Source of the DNA: Armatimonadetes bacterium UBA5829
GTDB lineage: Bacteria; Armatimonadota; UBA5829
DNA: 7,464 bases
Reading direction: 5' to 3'
NCBI GenBank assembly: GCA_002431715.1
Contig: DJHI01000025.1
Span: 9,376-16,839, forward strand
This document shows, in pieces, positions 5,411 through 7,464 of this stretch. The position numbers and the translations under genes are program-made. Numbering within the stretch: the first letter of the stretch is position 1; every line of letters starts with the position of its first letter. The notes beneath the pieces were generated by a model. The model made no database searches, was not told the origin of the DNA, and saw nothing but the letters and a program-made list of their open reading frames with translations.

Positions 5411-6680
5411 CCGATATCACGGTCGGTTGTTTCTGGTCGGCGGCATCGTTCGGGATGAATTTTTCGGTGTGCCGTCTGATGAAGACATAGACATCGTAAT
5501 TGAAGGGGATGCCGCTGAGTTAGCGAATTTTTTATACGAAGGCGGCATCACCACCCATAAACCCGTAACCTATGCTCGTTTTGGAACAGCGATGGTTACA
5601 ATCGATGACCGATCCGTGGAGCTTGTAGGTGCTCGTAAAGAGTCTTATGATTCCTCAAGCCGCAAGCCGTTTACAGTCCCCGGAACCCTTGAAGATGACA
5701 TTTACCGGCGTGACTTTACTATAAACACTCTTCTTGAGAACCTCCACACGGGTGAAATTCTCGATCTAACAGGTCGAGGGAAGCAAGATATAAAAGATCG
5801 CATTATACGCACGCCCGTCGATCCGGCAGCTACTTTTATAGACGATCCTCTGAGAATGCTTCGCGCGATCCGATTTTCATGCCGCTTGGGGTTTAATATT
5901 GAGCCAATTACTTATACAGCTATATACACCTGTTCGCAGCGCCTGAGTATTGTAAGCCATGAACGAATACACGATGAGTTCGTTAAAATTCTCTTGAGCC
6001 CAAGTCCTTCGACAGGACTGGAAATGCTGCGAGAGACAGGGCTTTTAGCTGAATTCGCACCGGAACTGGTCTCCATGTATTCGGTTACTGAAAACGGTCT
6101 CGATAATGCCTGGAAGCACTCACTTAGAACACTTGAGTCAATTCCTGTCCAAGCGGGTATCATATTGCGTCTGGCTGCTCTGTTGAATGCGATTGGGAAA
6201 ATAGAACTCGGCAAAAAGAAAAGTGATGTTGGTCGCGAGCGAGCAAAAATTGCTCATCAATTATTGAGAAGACTAAAGTTTTCGAACTCAGAAATGGCCC
6301 AAGTGGAATTTCTGATATCAATGCTTCCTCGAATTGAGGAATATCATCAACAGTGGACCGACACGGATGTGCGAACCATAATCCGGGATGCGGGCGATCG
6401 ATTGACCAATCTGATCACTCTTGCCGAAGCTGACGGAACATTGAGTGACCTTGAAGGGTTTGTCCGGCATATTGAAAGGGTAAAGTCATCTTTGGCAGGC
6501 AGGCGTATAGCGAGCCCGTTGAACGGTAGGGAGATAATCGATCTGCTTGGCATAGATTCCGGACCGAAGATAGGCGAAGTAAAAGCATATCTGGAACAAC
6601 AGATTATTGAAGGAAATCTTCAGCCCGGTGACAAAACGGAGGCAGCAAAGTCGATCCTGAACAAGTATAGGACAAAATAA
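5367..6680 (+). CDS. cca: Class II tRNA nucleotidyltransferase (CCA-adding type) / poly(A) polymerase family
   Basis: The enzyme adds CCA (or only part of it, or poly(A)) to RNA 3' ends. Of 437 residues, the N-terminal nucleotidyltransferase domain shows LVGGIVRDEFFG (23-34), the catalytic Asp40 and Asp42 in DEDIDIVIEGD, DDIYRRDFTINTLL (110-123), the nucleotide-selecting DDPLRMLRAIRF (159-170) and HERIHDEF (198-205). The C-terminal half is an HD-like region. It keeps WKHSL (His251), but the usual HDIGK reads NAIGK (274-278), so phosphohydrolase activity is probably lost. CCA-adding, CC- or A-adding and poly(A) enzymes cannot be told apart safely by eye, so the symbol is provisional. ATG 5367 is preferred, with a weak GGATGG (5358-5363) upstream; the only later candidate, TTG 5427, would cut into the first conserved strand. 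It overlaps the translin gene by 44 bp, and the rpoN promoter begins 7 bp after its stop. Confidence 0.9.
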   Translation: MEKVLDKLREATENSRYHGRLFLVGGIVRDEFFGVPSDEDIDIVIEGDAAELANFLYEGGITTHKPVTYARFGTAMVTIDDRSVELVGARKESYDSSSRKPFTVPGTLEDDIYRRDFTINTLLENLHTGEILDLTGRGKQDIKDRIIRTPVDPAATFIDDPLRMLRAIRFSCRLGFNIEPITYTAIYTCSQRLSIVSHERIHDEFVKILLSPSPSTGLEMLRETGLLAEFAPELVSMYSVTENGLDNAWKHSLRTLESIPVQAGIILRLAALLNAIGKIELGKKKSDVGRERAKIAHQLLRRLKFSNSEMAQVEFLISMLPRIEEYHQQWTDTDVRTIIRDAGDRLTNLITLAEADGTLSDLEGFVRHIERVKSSLAGRRIASPLNGREIIDLLGIDSGPKIGEVKAYLEQQIIEGNLQPGDKTEAAKSILNKYRTK

Positions 6681-6687
6681 AACGTAA

Positions 6688-6716
6688 TTGACAGTGGCCA
6701 TGTGCCATGATATACT
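6688..6716 (+). promoter_or_regulatory. Strong sigma-70-type promoter of rpoN
   Basis: TTGACA (6688-6693) and TATACT (6711-6716) are separated by exactly 17 bp, with TG at 6708-6709 giving an extended -10 (TGaTATACT). This is the best promoter in the window. The spacer carries a tandem GCCATG (6697-6702 and 6704-6709). Transcription should start near 6723, leaving a leader of about 86 bases before rpoN. Confidence 0.82.
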
Positions 6717-6718
6717 CC

Positions 6719-6735
6719 AGGTAGTTAGTCTACCT
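6719..6735. repeat. Hairpin/dyad at the rpoN transcription start
   Basis: AGGTAG (6719-6724) and CTACCT (6730-6735) form a perfect 6-bp inverted repeat around TTAGT. It straddles the predicted start of transcription, so it may be an operator or a small hairpin at the 5' end of the mRNA. No known leader or riboswitch was recognised in the rest of 6736-6808. Confidence 0.4.
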
Positions 6736-6808
6736 CGAAGAAGATCCCTGTGATTTTTGCCGATAATACTGACGTAGACATCGGTGGAACAAGGGAGGTG
6801 AGCTTGGA

Positions 6809-7464
6809 TTGCTGATAGAGCAGGGCCTGAAACAGACTCTTTCACAAAGAATTGACCCCAAGTTAATAATGGCTAACAATATCCTGCAGCTTTCTTCATT
6901 AGAACTGCAGCAGGTCATTGAACAGGAACTTGCGGAGAACCCGGCGCTCGAAGTGCCGGAGGAGGACCCCTGCGAGGATTGCGATCAGCCCAAGACACTA
7001 TGCCTCGATTGCCCGTTCAGAAAACAGTCAGTATCTTCCGATGATCTCGACCTGAGTGTATATGAGCTTGAGCAGCCTATTGATTTTGCTGCCGATGCCG
7101 ATGATGGCGAAGGCGATTTTATCTCCAACATCAGAGCAGAAGTTACCCTTCAAGATCACCTCATTGAGCTTTTACGTGCCGTTGTTCCATCTGATCAGTG
7201 GGAGATCGGCGAATATATAATCTCCAACATCAATGAATCCGGATATCTCGAATGTACCATTGAAGAAATTGCTCATGAGATGGGCAAGGATATCGACGAA
7301 GTCGAAGCGGTTCTGGCCGTTATACAGACACTCGATCCTCCTGGAATAGGCGCACGCGATCTTCAGGAATGTTTAAAGATCCAGTTGGAACGGTTGGAAG
7401 AAGACGAAGCCGGCGATCAGGTAGCTCTTGCTATGGTGCGCGATTATTGGCAGGAGATGCTGGC
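6809..7464 (+). CDS. rpoN: RNA polymerase sigma-54 factor, 3' end outside the window
   Basis: This is the N-terminal 218 codons of sigma-54, which directs RNA polymerase to -24/-12 promoters and needs an AAA+ activator. Region I is clear at residues 3-50: LIEQGLKQTLSQ, then LQLSSLELQQVIEQELAENP, rich in Gln and Leu. An acidic region II follows (about 51-105), with many Asp/Glu residues from DDLDL to DDGEGDF. The core-binding domain runs from about residue 106 and contains the family signature DPPGIGARDLQECLKIQL (176-193). Cys55, Cys58, Cys65 and Cys68 form CxxC-x6-CxxC in region II, which is unusual for this family. The start is TTG 6809, with GGGAGGTG at 6793-6800 about nine bases upstream; the other nearby TTG (6804) runs into a stop at once. 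It has its own strong promoter, so it need not be co-transcribed with the tRNA gene before it. Confidence 0.94.
   Translation, partial: MLIEQGLKQTLSQRIDPKLIMANNILQLSSLELQQVIEQELAENPALEVPEEDPCEDCDQPKTLCLDCPFRKQSVSSDDLDLSVYELEQPIDFAADADDGEGDFISNIRAEVTLQDHLIELLRAVVPSDQWEIGEYIISNINESGYLECTIEEIAHEMGKDIDEVEAVLAVIQTLDPPGIGARDLQECLKIQLERLEEDEAGDQVALAMVRDYWQEML

Noticed and set aside
1..7464. CRISPR array, tRNA or rRNA gene, insertion sequence
   Set aside because: No regularly spaced long repeats, tRNA-like T-arm and acceptor pairing, rRNA blocks or transposase motifs were seen on either strand.

Overview
The window is bacterial. It carries the start of a sigma-54 gene (rpoN), Shine-Dalgarno sites (for example GGAGG before tsaD and GGGAGGTG before rpoN) and promoters of the TTGACA / TGnTAnnnT kind. 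The lineage is not settled by the sequence. A GH116 enzyme of the SSO3039-like type, an NRPG variant loop in TsaD, a bacterial translin and moderate GC content recall Armatimonadota, Planctomycetota or an uncultivated phylum, but this is a loose guess.

Layout. Positions 1-1893 hold the 3' part of a GH116 (beta-glucosidase / glucosylceramidase family) gene on the + strand, with both catalytic acids present. A hairpin at 1910-1939 separates it from a convergent minus-strand gene for a two-BON-domain protein (1947-2546). From a consensus-like promoter at 2648-2677, rimI and tsaD run on the + strand with a 4-base TTGA overlap. A 246-bp non-coding stretch (4261-4506) follows, unusually rich in dyad symmetry, and ends in a promoter whose predicted start falls on the ATG of a 62-codon gene (a likely leaderless mRNA). 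That gene is followed 43 bp later by a translin-family gene, which overlaps by 44 bp the start of a class II tRNA nucleotidyltransferase / poly(A) polymerase gene (cca-like). A near-perfect extended -10 promoter (6688-6716) then drives rpoN, which runs off the window end.

How the genes fit together. The middle of the window has an RNA and translation theme: RimI (acetylation of ribosomal protein S18), TsaD (tRNA t6A37 synthesis) and a CCA-adding-type enzyme (tRNA 3' end). The translin homologue belongs to the family whose eukaryotic complex with TRAX (C3PO) cuts small RNAs and tRNA 5' leader fragments. Its tight overlap with the CCA-type gene suggests a bacterial RNA-end processing pair, possibly with the small helical protein as a third member. 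This is the most promising candidate for an undescribed system here. Other oddities are a CxxC-x6-CxxC motif in the sigma-54 N-terminal linker and the loss of the His-Asp pair in the CCA enzyme's HD-like domain.
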